Shown here one piece after another: positions 42,729 through 50,554 of a DNA stretch of 64,000 nt. The position numbers and the translations under genes were made by a program. Under the pieces are notes generated by a model. It saw nothing but the letters and a program-made list of their open reading frames with translations, had not been told where the DNA came from and ran no database searches. Within the stretch, counting starts at the first letter, position 1, and every line of letters begins with the position of its first letter. This DNA comes from Collinsella sp. (GTDB lineage: Bacteria; Actinomycetota; Coriobacteriia; Coriobacteriales; Coriobacteriaceae): assembly GCA_019414445.1 (NCBI GenBank), contig DXMA01000012.1, positions 9,448 to 73,447 of the forward strand, given 5' to 3'.

Positions 42729-42999
42729 GTGCGTACAAAACGCGACCGGTGAGGCTGTTTTAATCAGGGCAAGGGCGCTTGTAACGGAATGGAAACATTA
42801 CTTTCACACAATAAAGTGGCTAAACTGCATAAACCAATAGAAATACGCATAATTATGGATAAACGGACAGAACAAAAGAAAAGTTGAAATAATCGCCACT
42901 TTTCTCAACTAAAGCGTCTACTATTTTGCGAACGCCGAACACGGCGAAGGATGGCCTGTTGGGTAACCGAAACCCGACGAGATTTGAGAGGAGAGCCGC
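42729..42999 (+). promoter_or_regulatory. AT-rich region before the second livK
   Basis: This 271-base region is markedly AT-richer than the genes around it. It contains GGAAACATT at 42791, shared with the first livK upstream region. It also has an inverted repeat GAAAAGT and ACTTTTC near 42879 and 42898, and TACTAT at 42919-42924 as a possible -10 box without a clear -35. It probably holds a second promoter. Confidence 0.45.
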
Positions 43000-44187
43000 A
43001 TGTCGAGCCTCACCGGTAAGTCATTGAACCCTGTTATGAATCGCAGGAGCGTTATCGCGAGCGCAGCAGGTCTGGGGGCGATGTCCATTCTAGCTGGCTG
43101 CTCCTCCAACGGCGGCGACAGCGGTTCCGCTTCGGGCGACGCTTCGTTTAAGATCGGCACCATCGGACCGCTGACCGGCGCCAACGCGTCCTACGGCAAG
43201 TCCGTTACCCAGGGTGTCGAGCTTGGCTGCAAGGATTTCTCGACCAAGGAGCTGCCGCTTGCCAGCAAGGCCGAGGATGACCAGGCCGACGGCGAGAAGG
43301 CCGTCAACGCCTTTAACACCCTGCTCGACTGGGGCATGCAGGCCCTCGTCGGCCCGACCACCACGGGTGCGTCGGTTGCCGTTGCCGCCGAGTGCGGTAA
43401 CGACCCCGAAACGTTCATGATCACTCCGTCCGCGTCCTCCGAGGACGTCACCAAGGGCAAGGATTGCGTCTTCCAGGTTTGCTTCACCGATCCCAACCAG
43501 GGCGTCAACGCTGCCAAGTTCCTGGCGCAGAAGTATGCGGACGAGAAGTTCGTGCTGTTCTATAACTCCGGCGACGCCTATTCTTCGGGCATCGCAGATT
43601 CCTTTAAGGTTCAGGCCGCTAAATCCAAGCTCGAGATTGTTGACGAGGAGACCTTTAAGGACGACTCCGCCACGAGCTTTACCAACCAGCTGACCAAGGC
43701 CAAGCAGGCCGGCGCCACCATGATCTTTGCGCCGATCTACTACACGCCAGCGTCCGTCCTGCTCAAGAACGCCAAGGACATGGGCTACGACGTCAAGATG
43801 ATGGGTTGCGACGGCATGGACGGCATCCTGGGCGTTGAGGGCTTCGACACCTCTCTTGCCGAGGGTCTGCTGCTCATGACCCCGTTCTCCGCCGACGACG
43901 AGAAGAACGCCGACTTCGTCAACGCTTACAAGGATAAGTACGGCGATACCCCCGACCAGTTTGCCGCCGACGCCTACGATGGCGTGCACGCGGTGGCCGA
44001 GGCCCTCAAGGAGGCCGGTCTTGGTGTCGACGCCGACCCGACCGAGGTCGCCGAGAAGCTGCCCAAGGCTATGCTCAAGATTACCGTTGACGGTCTGACC
44101 GGCAAGCTCACCTGGAACGATAAGGGCCAGGTCCAGAAGGAGCCCACGGCGTACGTCATCACCGACGGCAAGTACGTACAGGCCTAA
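43000..44187 (+). CDS. livK: Branched-chain amino acid binding lipoprotein, copy 2
   Basis: This 395-residue paralogue of the upstream binding protein is nearly identical in long stretches (for example FYNSGD, IYYTPASVLLKNAKDMGYD and MTPFSADDEKNADFV). It differs in the signal region and ligand-lobe loops, as expected after duplication and change of specificity. The N-terminus has MNRRSVIASAAGLG, a weaker Tat motif, and LAGC as lipobox. GAGAGGAG precedes ATG 43000. Two hairpins separate it from livH. Confidence 0.9.
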   Translation: MSSLTGKSLNPVMNRRSVIASAAGLGAMSILAGCSSNGGDSGSASGDASFKIGTIGPLTGANASYGKSVTQGVELGCKDFSTKELPLASKAEDDQADGEKAVNAFNTLLDWGMQALVGPTTTGASVAVAAECGNDPETFMITPSASSEDVTKGKDCVFQVCFTDPNQGVNAAKFLAQKYADEKFVLFYNSGDAYSSGIADSFKVQAAKSKLEIVDEETFKDDSATSFTNQLTKAKQAGATMIFAPIYYTPASVLLKNAKDMGYDVKMMGCDGMDGILGVEGFDTSLAEGLLLMTPFSADDEKNADFVNAYKDKYGDTPDQFAADAYDGVHAVAEALKEAGLGVDADPTEVAEKLPKAMLKITVDGLTGKLTWNDKGQVQKEPTAYVITDGKYVQA

Positions 44188-44219
44188 TAAGCCGCCTTAC
44201 ATAGAGCGGTTTTGATCCC

Positions 44220-44279
44220 AAGCAGGGGAGGTTTGGCCTTCCCTGCTTGCTTGGTATCTAGGGACAGTGTAACGTCCCT
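44220..44279 (+). promoter_or_regulatory. Two stem-loops between livK and livH
   Basis: AAGCAGGGGAGG (44220-44231) pairs with CCTTCCCTGCTT (44237-44248) with one G-U. AGGGAC (44260-44265) pairs with GTCCCT (44274-44279). Neither has a long T-run. They may reduce read-through or protect the binding-protein mRNA, giving more LivK than permease, as is common in ABC operons. Confidence 0.6.
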
Positions 44280-44325
44280 GTTTCATACATTAACTGGAAA
44301 CCTATTCGAAAGGGGGATGTGGAAC

Positions 44326-45207
44326 ATGACGGTCTTTATCCAATACCTGGTCAACGGCCTGTCCATGGGCAGCGTCTACGCCATCATCGCGTTGGGCTAC
44401 ACCATGGTCTACGGTATCGCCAAGATGCTGAACTTCGCTCACGGCGACGTTATCATGGTCGGTGCCTATGTCTCGTTCTGTGCCACGTCGTATCTCGGCC
44501 TCCCGGGCTGGGCATCTGTAATTCTCTCTTGTGTGGTCTGCACCGTTCTCGGTGTTCTCATCGAGGGTCTGGCATACAAGCCGCTGCGTCAGGCGGGCCC
44601 GCTGGCCGTTCTGATCACGGCCATCGGCGTGTCTTACTTCCTGCAGAACGCCGCGCAGCTTCTGTGGGGCGCCACGCCCAAGAACTTCACTTCGCTCGTC
44701 ACCTTCCAGGTGCCGGAGTTCTTGGCCAAGTTCAATGTAAGCGCCGTTTCGCTCGTCACCATCGTCGCCTGCCTGGTTATCATGGCCGGTCTGATGTTCT
44801 TTACAGGTAAGACCAAGATGGGCAAGGCCATGCGCGCCGTGTCCGAGGACAAGGCAGCCGCTCAGCTCATGGGCATCAACGTCAACCGTACCATCTCGAT
44901 GACGTTTGCCATCGGCTCCGCCCTTGCCGCCATCGCCGGTGTGCTCCTGTGCTCCTACTCGCCGGTCCTGCAACCCACCACGGGCGCCATGCCTGGCATC
45001 AAGGCCTTCGACGCCGCCGTCTTCGGCGGTATCGGCTCCATCCCCGGTGCCTTTGTCGGTGGCATTCTCATCGGCATCATCGAGGCGATGGCACAGGCTT
45101 ACATTTCCACGAGCCTTGCCAACTCCATCGTCTTTGGTGTTTTGATCATCGTCCTGCTCGTCAAGCCTGCCGGCCTCTTGGGCAAGTACGTCCCCGAGAA
45201 GGTGTAG
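44326..45207 (+). CDS. livH: Branched-chain amino acid ABC permease LivH
   Basis: This 293-residue membrane protein has about eight hydrophobic segments and opens with QYLVNGLSMGSVYAIIALGY and GIAKMLNFAHGDVIMVGAY, the LivH signature. GKAMRAVSEDKAAAQLMGIN is the cytoplasmic loop that contacts the ATPases. ATG 44326 is chosen because the GGGGG site lies ten bases before it; ATG 44317 in the same frame would be too close. It pairs with LivM, encoded nine bases after its stop. Confidence 0.92.
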   Translation: MTVFIQYLVNGLSMGSVYAIIALGYTMVYGIAKMLNFAHGDVIMVGAYVSFCATSYLGLPGWASVILSCVVCTVLGVLIEGLAYKPLRQAGPLAVLITAIGVSYFLQNAAQLLWGATPKNFTSLVTFQVPEFLAKFNVSAVSLVTIVACLVIMAGLMFFTGKTKMGKAMRAVSEDKAAAQLMGINVNRTISMTFAIGSALAAIAGVLLCSYSPVLQPTTGAMPGIKAFDAAVFGGIGSIPGAFVGGILIGIIEAMAQAYISTSLANSIVFGVLIIVLLVKPAGLLGKYVPEKV

Positions 45208-45216
45208 GTGAGCGTT

Positions 45217-46296
45217 ATGAAGTTTCTTAAAGACAAGCAGACGCGTCACGACTTTGTTACGTACGCCATGTGCCTTGTGGCGTTCGCCATCGTGTTCTTT
45301 ATGCAGTCCAACCATATGATTCCGCGCATGATCGCCGGTCAGCTGGTTCCCATCACGGCCTATATCGTCATGGCCATCTCCCTTAACCTCGTCGTCGGCA
45401 TCGCGGGCGACTTGTCGCTGGGCCACGCGGGCTTTATGAGCGTCGGCGCCTATACGGGCATCGTTACCGCGGTCGCGCTGGAGAGCGCCGTTCCCTCCGA
45501 TCCGGTGCGCCTTATCATCAGCATCGTGGTCGGTGCCATCGCTGCCGCCATCCTGGGCTTCTTGATCGGCATCCCGGTCCTTCGCCTGAGCGGCGATTAC
45601 CTGGCTATCGTGACGCTGGCCTTTGGCGAGATCATCAAAGAGATCGTCACCTGCCTTATCGTGGGCGTCGACTCCCGCGGCCTGCATGTGATCTTTAACA
45701 TCACAGGTAACTCCACGATCGACGACCTGCACCTGCTCGAGGACGGCACCGCCATCATCAAGGGCGCGCAGGGCGCATCGGGCGTGTCGACGTACTCGAC
45801 CTTCCTCGCCGGTGCCATCCTGGTCTTGGTCGCACTCGTGATCGTGCTCAACCTGGTTCGCAGCCGTACCGGCCGTGCCATTATGGCCGTGCGCGACAAC
45901 AAGATCGCTGCCGAGTCCGTGGGCATCTCCGTCACCGAGTACCGCATGATCGCCTTCGTGGTTTCCGCCGCTCTCGCCGGCGCTGCCGGAGCCCTCTTCG
46001 GCGGTAACTTCTCGCAGCTTTCCGCCACCAAGTTCGACTTCAACACGTCCATCCTCATCCTGGTGTTCGTGGTCCTGGGCGGTCTGGGCAATATGCGCGG
46101 CTCCGTCATCGCGGCGGCGTTGCTCACGGTGCTTCCCGAGCTGCTCCGTCAGTTCTCGGACTACCGCATGCTCATCTACGCCATCGTGCTGATTCTGGTC
46201 ATGATCTTTACCAACAACCCGCAGCTCAAGTCGTTCTTCGCACGCATTAAGGACCGCTTTGCTTCCAAGAAGGAGGTGGCAGCCGATGCCCAGTAA
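45217..46296 (+). CDS. livM: Branched-chain amino acid ABC permease LivM
   Basis: This 359-residue partner permease starts at ATG 45217 behind AGGTGAG (a GTG at 45208 is in frame). It has YIVMAISLNLVVGIAGDLSLGHAGFM, the conserved LivM stretch, and RSRTGRAIMAVRDNKIAAESVGI as the ATPase-coupling loop. A loop of about 50 residues (140-190) between membrane segments is rich in polar residues and longer than in many LivM proteins. The last 11 bases overlap livG. Confidence 0.92.
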   Translation: MKFLKDKQTRHDFVTYAMCLVAFAIVFFMQSNHMIPRMIAGQLVPITAYIVMAISLNLVVGIAGDLSLGHAGFMSVGAYTGIVTAVALESAVPSDPVRLIISIVVGAIAAAILGFLIGIPVLRLSGDYLAIVTLAFGEIIKEIVTCLIVGVDSRGLHVIFNITGNSTIDDLHLLEDGTAIIKGAQGASGVSTYSTFLAGAILVLVALVIVLNLVRSRTGRAIMAVRDNKIAAESVGISVTEYRMIAFVVSAALAGAAGALFGGNFSQLSATKFDFNTSILILVFVVLGGLGNMRGSVIAAALLTVLPELLRQFSDYRMLIYAIVLILVMIFTNNPQLKSFFARIKDRFASKKEVAADAQ

Positions 46297-47146
46297 GTTT
46301 GAGTTCAACAAGGGCAAGATGGTCCCGTATCCTTCTGGCGCCATCGTTCCCGACCGCGACCTGGGCCAGCGCCCGGCGCTCGAGTGCATCCACTTGGGCA
46401 TTGAATTTGGCGGCCTTAAGGCAGTCGACGACTTTAGCCTGACCATCGGTAAGACCGAGATCGCCGGTCTGATCGGTCCCAACGGTGCCGGTAAGACCAC
46501 GGTCTTCAACCTGCTCACCAAGGTGTACCAGCCCACGCACGGTACTATCCTGCTCGACGGCGAGGACACCTCGGGCAAGTCGGTCTATCAGGTCAACCGT
46601 ATGGGTATCGCCCGTACGTTCCAGAACATTCGCCTGTTCAACACCATGACGGTGGAGGACAACGTTAAGGTCGGCCTGCACAACCAGGAGCGCTACTCTG
46701 GTTTTGAGGGCGTGCTGCGTCTGCCGACGTACTGGAAGCACGAGAAGGCCGCCCACGAGCGCGCCATGGAGCTGTTGTCCATCTTTGATATGGAGCACCT
46801 GGCAAACGAGCAGGCCGGCTCGCTGCCTTACGGCGCCCAGCGTCGTCTGGAGATCGTCCGCGCGCTTGCCACCAACCCCAAACTGCTGCTGCTCGACGAG
46901 CCTGCCGCCGGCATGAACCCGTCCGAGACCGCGGAGCTCATGGAGAACATCGTCAAGATCCGCGACACCTTTGGCATCGCCATTATGCTTATCGAGCATG
47001 ATATGTCGCTCGTCATGAACATCTGCGAGGGCATCTGCGTGCTCAACTTTGGTAAGGTCATCGCCAAGGGCACGGCCGAGGAGATCCAGAACAACGATGC
47101 CGTAATTGAGGCATATCTGGGCAAGCAGGATAAGGGGGAGAACTAA
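46286..47146 (+). CDS. livG: Branched-chain amino acid ABC ATPase LivG
   Basis: This 286-residue ATPase starts at ATG 46286, inside the end of livM, with AAGGAGGTGG upstream; the longer frame from 46259 would cover that site. Walker A is GPNGAGKTT, the Q-loop region reads GIARTFQNIRLFNTM, the signature is LPYGAQRRLEIVRAL (a YGAQRR form of LSGGQ, usual for LivG), and Walker B is LLLLDEPAAGMNP. It has an N-terminal extension of about 35 residues ahead of the first strand. It forms the ATPase pair with LivF. Confidence 0.93.
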   Translation: MPSKFEFNKGKMVPYPSGAIVPDRDLGQRPALECIHLGIEFGGLKAVDDFSLTIGKTEIAGLIGPNGAGKTTVFNLLTKVYQPTHGTILLDGEDTSGKSVYQVNRMGIARTFQNIRLFNTMTVEDNVKVGLHNQERYSGFEGVLRLPTYWKHEKAAHERAMELLSIFDMEHLANEQAGSLPYGAQRRLEIVRALATNPKLLLLDEPAAGMNPSETAELMENIVKIRDTFGIAIMLIEHDMSLVMNICEGICVLNFGKVIAKGTAEEIQNNDAVIEAYLGKQDKGEN

Positions 47147-47860
47147 ATGGCAGAGCCGATGCTTTCCGTCTACAACATCAACGTCTGGTACGGCGCTATC
47201 CACGCCATCAAGGACATCTCCTTTAACGTCAACGAGGGCGAGATCGTGGCCCTGATCGGCGCGAACGGCGCCGGTAAGTCCACGACGCTTAAAACCGTCT
47301 CGGGCCTGCTGCGTTCCAAGACCGGCTCCATCAAGTTTATGGGCGAGGACATTACCCATACGCCTGCCGATAAACTGGTGGGCAAGGGCCTGGCCCAGGT
47401 TCCCGAGGGCCGTCGCGCCTTTTTGCAGATGACGGTCGAGGAGAACCTGGAGATGGGCGCCTACACGCAGCCCAAGTCCACGGTGGCTCCGGGCCTTGAG
47501 CGCGTCTACGAGCAGTTCCCGCGCCTTAAGGAGCGCCGTCGCCAGGTCGCCGGCACCCTTTCGGGCGGCGAACAGCAGATGCTCGTTATGGGGCGCGCCC
47601 TTATGAGCAACCCCAAGCTGCTCATGCTCGATGAGCCTTCCATGGGTCTGGCGCCGATTCTGATTGAGCAGATCTTCCAGATTGTCGAGGACCTGCACAA
47701 GGCCGGTACCACGGTGCTTCTGGTCGAGCAGAACGCCCAGATGGCGCTTTCAATCGCCACGCGCGGCTACGTGCTCGAGACCGGCAAGATCACCATGACC
47801 GGCACCGGCCAAGAGCTCCTGCACGACGACAACGTCCGCAAGGCTTACCTGGGCGGCTAG
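47147..47860 (+). CDS. livF: Branched-chain amino acid ABC ATPase LivF
   Basis: This 237-residue ATPase starts directly after the livG stop. Walker A is GANGAGKST, the signature LSGGEQQMLVMGRAL, Walker B LLMLDEPSMGLAP, and the H-loop LLVEQNAQMAL. The short length and the C-terminal GQELLHDDNVRKAYLGG are typical of LivF. It completes livK-livK-livH-livM-livG-livF. A 9-bp perfect hairpin follows, at the edge of the decayed mobile-element region. Confidence 0.93.
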   Translation: MAEPMLSVYNINVWYGAIHAIKDISFNVNEGEIVALIGANGAGKSTTLKTVSGLLRSKTGSIKFMGEDITHTPADKLVGKGLAQVPEGRRAFLQMTVEENLEMGAYTQPKSTVAPGLERVYEQFPRLKERRRQVAGTLSGGEQQMLVMGRALMSNPKLLMLDEPSMGLAPILIEQIFQIVEDLHKAGTTVLLVEQNAQMALSIATRGYVLETGKITMTGTGQELLHDDNVRKAYLGG

Positions 47861-47867
47861 GGACTTC

Positions 47868-47889
47868 CGCCGTTCTGCCGAACGGCGGA
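47868..47889 (+). terminator. Short stem-loop ending the liv operon
   Basis: CCGCCGTTC (47868-47876) and GAACGGCGG (47881-47889) are perfect complements with a TGCC loop. No T-run follows, so termination there is uncertain. Confidence 0.55.
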
Positions 47890-47899
47890 CCGGCCGACG

Positions 47900-48150
47900 C
47901 TGCGCGGGCGCCCTGATCGACGTGCCGAAGCTCCTCACCCTTGGGGCTATGCCGCGGTACGAGGCCAGGTGGTCATGGTCCGGGAACCTCGCGATGTCGA
48001 ATGACACCGCGAGGTTCGCCGCCGTCCTCGGCGGCCTCGACCCCCGAGTGGGCGATCCCCACGCGTTAACGCCTGCAAACAAGGGGATTGCCAAGACGCC
48101 GCCGGGCACCTCCGTCATAGACGTGGAAGTGCGGCCGCGCTGAAGCACTG
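47900..48150 (-). pseudogene. IS110-family transposase remnant
   Basis: On the minus strand an open stretch reads PRTAANLAVSFDIARF followed by PDHDHLASYRGIAPR and SFGTSI, the conserved C-terminal transposase domain of IS110/IS116 elements. Only about 40 residues are recognisable (roughly 47915-48040). The sequence before them has lost similarity, and no DEDD-type N-terminal domain is present. The frame continues into the livF end without homology. It is a decayed insertion-sequence fragment. Confidence 0.7.
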
Positions 48151-48169
48151 CGCGGTGTCTGCTCGCTTA

Positions 48170-48400
48170 TGTGCGCATCACGAAGGAAGACCAGATCGGT
48201 GAGCGGGATTGGCCCGAAGTCGAGAGATTCCCATCAGCCTCTCGTCGGTCGATGACCGGTTCACCACGCAGGAAGAGCGTGACGGAAGGTCTCGCAAAAA
48301 GGCTCCGAGCGCGGCGTGCTCATGCCCGTCGTGGTGCGCCCGAAGGGGGGGGACGGCTGCTACGAGCTCGATCATTTGCGAGGAGAAGACGAACCAGTCG
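48170..48400 (+). pseudogene. ParB-like nuclease/partition gene remnant
   Basis: The plus strand reads SREIPISLSSVDDRFTTQEERDG in one frame (from about 48218). After a frameshift near 48290 it reads SERGVLMPVVVRPKGGDGCYEL (48304-48369). Together these match the N-terminal ParB/sulfiredoxin-like domain (xREIPL-xxIDD and GVLxPVxVRPxxDGxYEL). No start, HTH or C-terminus remains. Such ParB genes are common cargo of plasmids and integrative elements, so this is likely debris of one. Confidence 0.6.
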
Positions 48401-48635
48401 TTGCAGATCCAATATGGATCTCGCCGACCTCGGCAAGCTGCTCGATGAGTGGAAGCCCTGTCGGGTCGTCTATTTCAACACCACCCAGAATGATGGTGTC
48501 ATCGCGCAGGTCGATCTGCGTGTTGAACACAGCGAGGTTAAAGCCGGAGGCCACAAATCCGATAGCAGCCAGGACGAGCCCCGTGGCAACAAGCCCACCC
48601 GCTACGGCAAGGTAAATCTTTTTTACGCTGGACAT
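48372..48635 (-). pseudogene. DUF4097-type gene, truncated at its 3' side
   Basis: The 87-residue frame starts properly at ATG 48635 with AGGAAGGAG upstream. It encodes one N-terminal membrane segment (YLAVAGGLVATGLVLAAIGFV) followed by the opening of an exported domain (DLRDDTIILGGVEIDD). Its place after PadR and DUF1700 genes is where a DUF4097 protein of about 250-300 residues is expected. The reading frame ends in non-homologous sequence beside the ParB remnant. The repeated GSGD beta-turns of the intact homologue at 10121-11020 are missing. It may still be translated as a short membrane peptide. Confidence 0.65.
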
Positions 48636-48649
48636 GTTTGCACTCCTTC

Positions 48650-49282
48650 CTATGCCGTGAGCGGCGCCGCTTCAGCGCCCATGCGGCTCTTATTGCCTCG
48701 ATCTTTCCAGAAGGGCGAAACGGCTTTCTTCGCCCAAAGGGCAGAGAGGCGCGCGATCTGCTTGGACGCCGTCCAGGCGCCGGCTCCCGTGAGGAGCGCC
48801 ACACCGATGGAAGCGAATCCCATTCCCATCGAGGCCAAAACGTACGGAACATGCCCGATAATGATGCCGTCCACGGCGAACAGGAGCCCTACCAGGCCCG
48901 CGCCCCCGAATGCCGCGGCCACGATCCACACGCAGAGCGCAAGAACCCAAATACAGATGTAGACTGCAGCGGCAACGGCGACGAACGCGAGCAGCAGCGG
49001 AATCCATACCGGAGAGCCCACGATGGCGAGCGCCCATAGAAGTGCCGTGCTCTTGCGCTTGGTCCTCGCGATCGCGCGCGGCACGGCGGGCAGTTCGTCG
49101 AGCGTTGCCTCGGCGACCTCACCGGGCGTGCCCATGGCGGCCACAGCCTCGGCCTCCGTCATGCCGTCCTCCATACGGTCGGCGATGGCCTCCGCGTAGA
49201 ACTCCTGCGTTTCCTTTACCTGATCTGCCGGCAGGCAGGCCAGAAGCTCGCCCAGCCGGTTCAAGAACTCATCGCGCGTCAT
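48650..49282 (-). CDS. DUF1700 membrane protein
   Basis: This 210-residue protein has an N-terminal helical domain of about 75 residues, MTRDEFLNRLGELLACLP followed by FYAEAIADRMEDGMTEAEAVAAMGTP, which is the DUF1700 signature. At least three membrane segments follow (about 80-170), then a basic tail. It is encoded between a PadR regulator, overlapping by 14 bases, and a truncated DUF4097 gene, the standard order of this envelope-stress-like module. Its molecular function is not established. Confidence 0.87.
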   Translation of the reverse strand: MTRDEFLNRLGELLACLPADQVKETQEFYAEAIADRMEDGMTEAEAVAAMGTPGEVAEATLDELPAVPRAIARTKRKSTALLWALAIVGSPVWIPLLLAFVAVAAAVYICIWVLALCVWIVAAAFGGAGLVGLLFAVDGIIIGHVPYVLASMGMGFASIGVALLTGAGAWTASKQIARLSALWAKKAVSPFWKDRGNKSRMGAEAAPLTA

Positions 49283-49589
49283 GGTGCGCCCCCTCCACGT
49301 AACGGTAGATCTCCTGCACGGATGGCCATTCGGCGAGGAACTCGGCGATACGCTCGCGCCCGGCGTCCGTGATGCGGTAGTACCTCCGCAGCCGCCCGTT
49401 GTGCTCGGCGGAGCGCGCGGTGATGCAGCCCGCCTTCTCCAGGCGCTTGAGCAACGGATAGAGCGTGGATTCCGTGAGCCCCATACTCGCGGGCACGTCC
49501 TTCACGATCTGATAGCCGTAGGATTCCTCGCCCGAGACGGCCGCGAGCACGCAGGCCTCGAGGAAGCCGCGCTTCATCTGTGCCTCCAT
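49269..49589 (-). CDS. PadR-family transcriptional repressor
   Basis: This 106-residue PadR protein starts at ATG 49589 behind AAAGGAGGTG; the longer frame upstream runs through the promoter. The winged helix is seen in FLEACVLAAVSGEESYGYQIVKD, LTESTLYPLLKRLEKAGCI, and the wing GRLRRYYRITDAGRERI. Small PadR proteins of this type repress their own operon and respond to a ligand or envelope signal. The dyads in its promoter fit autorepression. It is followed by DUF1700 with a 14-base overlap. Confidence 0.9.
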   Translation of the reverse strand: MEAQMKRGFLEACVLAAVSGEESYGYQIVKDVPASMGLTESTLYPLLKRLEKAGCITARSAEHNGRLRRYYRITDAGRERIAEFLAEWPSVQEIYRYVEGAHHDAR

Positions 49590-49611
49590 CCGCACACCTC
49601 CTTTCGTAGTA

Positions 49612-49655
49612 TACTGTGTAACACCTACTATATGACACATAGTGTATGATGTCAA
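49612..49655 (-). promoter_or_regulatory. padR promoter with overlapping dyad operators
   Basis: On the minus strand TTGACA (49655-49650), a 17-base spacer and TATAGT (49632-49627) form a near-consensus promoter. ACACTATGTGT, a dyad ACAC-N3-GTGT, lies in the spacer, and GTGTTACAC, a second dyad, follows the -10 box. This is the expected arrangement for PadR autorepression. Confidence 0.75.
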
Positions 49656-49694
49656 CAGTTGTCGTATAGGGAGTCCGGTCTGTCTGTCCCCTGC

Positions 49695-49768
49695 GGGTAC
49701 TCATTGGGGACGTACTTAAATGAGTACCCATCGCTCAAGGTGGCACCTGGGGACGTTCTTTATGTGCC
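49695..49768. repeat. Two hairpins with RGGGAC loops upstream of cutC
   Basis: GGGTACTCATT (49695-49705) and AATGAGTACCC (49719-49729) are perfect complements around the 13-nt loop GGGGACGTACTTA. Just downstream GGCAC (49742-49746) and GTGCC (49764-49768) enclose GGGGACGTTCTTTA, almost the same loop on a different stem. This lies between padR and cutC and encodes nothing. Confidence 0.8.
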
Positions 49769-49873
49769 GGCACTTTGGGACACTCCTTGTCAAGGTTTTG
49801 TTCCATCGTGCGGGTTGCTATTTAACGTGCGACAATGCCGTGTGGAAATCGAAATGTCTCCTGGGGGCTATCT

Positions 49874-50551
49874 ATGCTGTACGAGTTTTGTGCCGAGAAC
49901 TTTGAGCGTGTGCCGGCGGCTATCGATGCCGGTGCTAAGCGCATCGAGTTGTGCGACAACCTTGCCGTCGGTGGTACCACGCCCTCGGCCGGCGTTATCA
50001 GCACTACGGTCAGCTATGCTCACGAGCATGACGCGCGAGTGATGTGCATGATTCGCCCGCGTGGCGGTGACTTTCACTACAACCAGGACGAGCTGCGCAT
50101 GATGGAGATGGACTTGGGTCTTGCCGTGAGCGCCGGCGTTGACGGCCTGGTCTTTGGCTGCTGCAAGCCCTGTGCCGGCGGCTGGGCGCTCGACGAGCTC
50201 ACCCTCGGCGCCCTCGTGATGGCTACGGGCTGCGCGACCGAGGAGTGCAAGCGCGGGGCCATCGATATCACCTTCCACATGGCCTTTGACCAGCTCTCGC
50301 CCGAGGCTCAGCTGGACGCCATTGACACACTCGCCGACTGCGGCATCACGCGCATCCTGACGCATGGTGGTGCTGCCGGAACGCCGATCGAGGACAACCT
50401 GGAGCACCTGTCGCGTCTTGTCGAGTATGCGGGCGACCGCCTGACCATCCTTCCCGGCGGCGGCATTTCTACGGCCAACCGCGATGCCGTGGCGGCAGCA
50501 CTTGGCGTCTCCGAGCTCCATGGCACCAAGATCGTGCCGCTGGGGGTATAA
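49874..50551 (+). CDS. cutC: CutC family protein
   Basis: This 225-residue TIM-barrel protein of the CutC family starts at ATG 49874 behind TGGGGGC. It contains MLYEFCAENFERVPAAIDAG, RIELCDNLAVGGTTPSAG, MIRPRGGDFHYNQDE, ITFHMAFDQ, RILTHGGAAG and ILPGGGIS. CutC was linked to copper tolerance, but its enzymatic role is unresolved, and no copper gene is near. It is followed after three bases by the GalT-like gene, so the pair is probably co-transcribed. Confidence 0.9.
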   Translation: MLYEFCAENFERVPAAIDAGAKRIELCDNLAVGGTTPSAGVISTTVSYAHEHDARVMCMIRPRGGDFHYNQDELRMMEMDLGLAVSAGVDGLVFGCCKPCAGGWALDELTLGALVMATGCATEECKRGAIDITFHMAFDQLSPEAQLDAIDTLADCGITRILTHGGAAGTPIEDNLEHLSRLVEYAGDRLTILPGGGISTANRDAVAAALGVSELHGTKIVPLGV

Positions 50552-50554
50552 CCC

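Noticed and set aside
44302..46578. Long minus-strand open frame of 758 codons.
   Set aside because: It is antisense to livH and livM, both unmistakable, and its sequence is low-complexity Asp/Gly/His.
48171..48962. Plus-strand open frame of 263 codons.
   Set aside because: It joins ParB debris in the wrong frame to the antisense of the DUF4097 and DUF1700 genes; it is not a gene.
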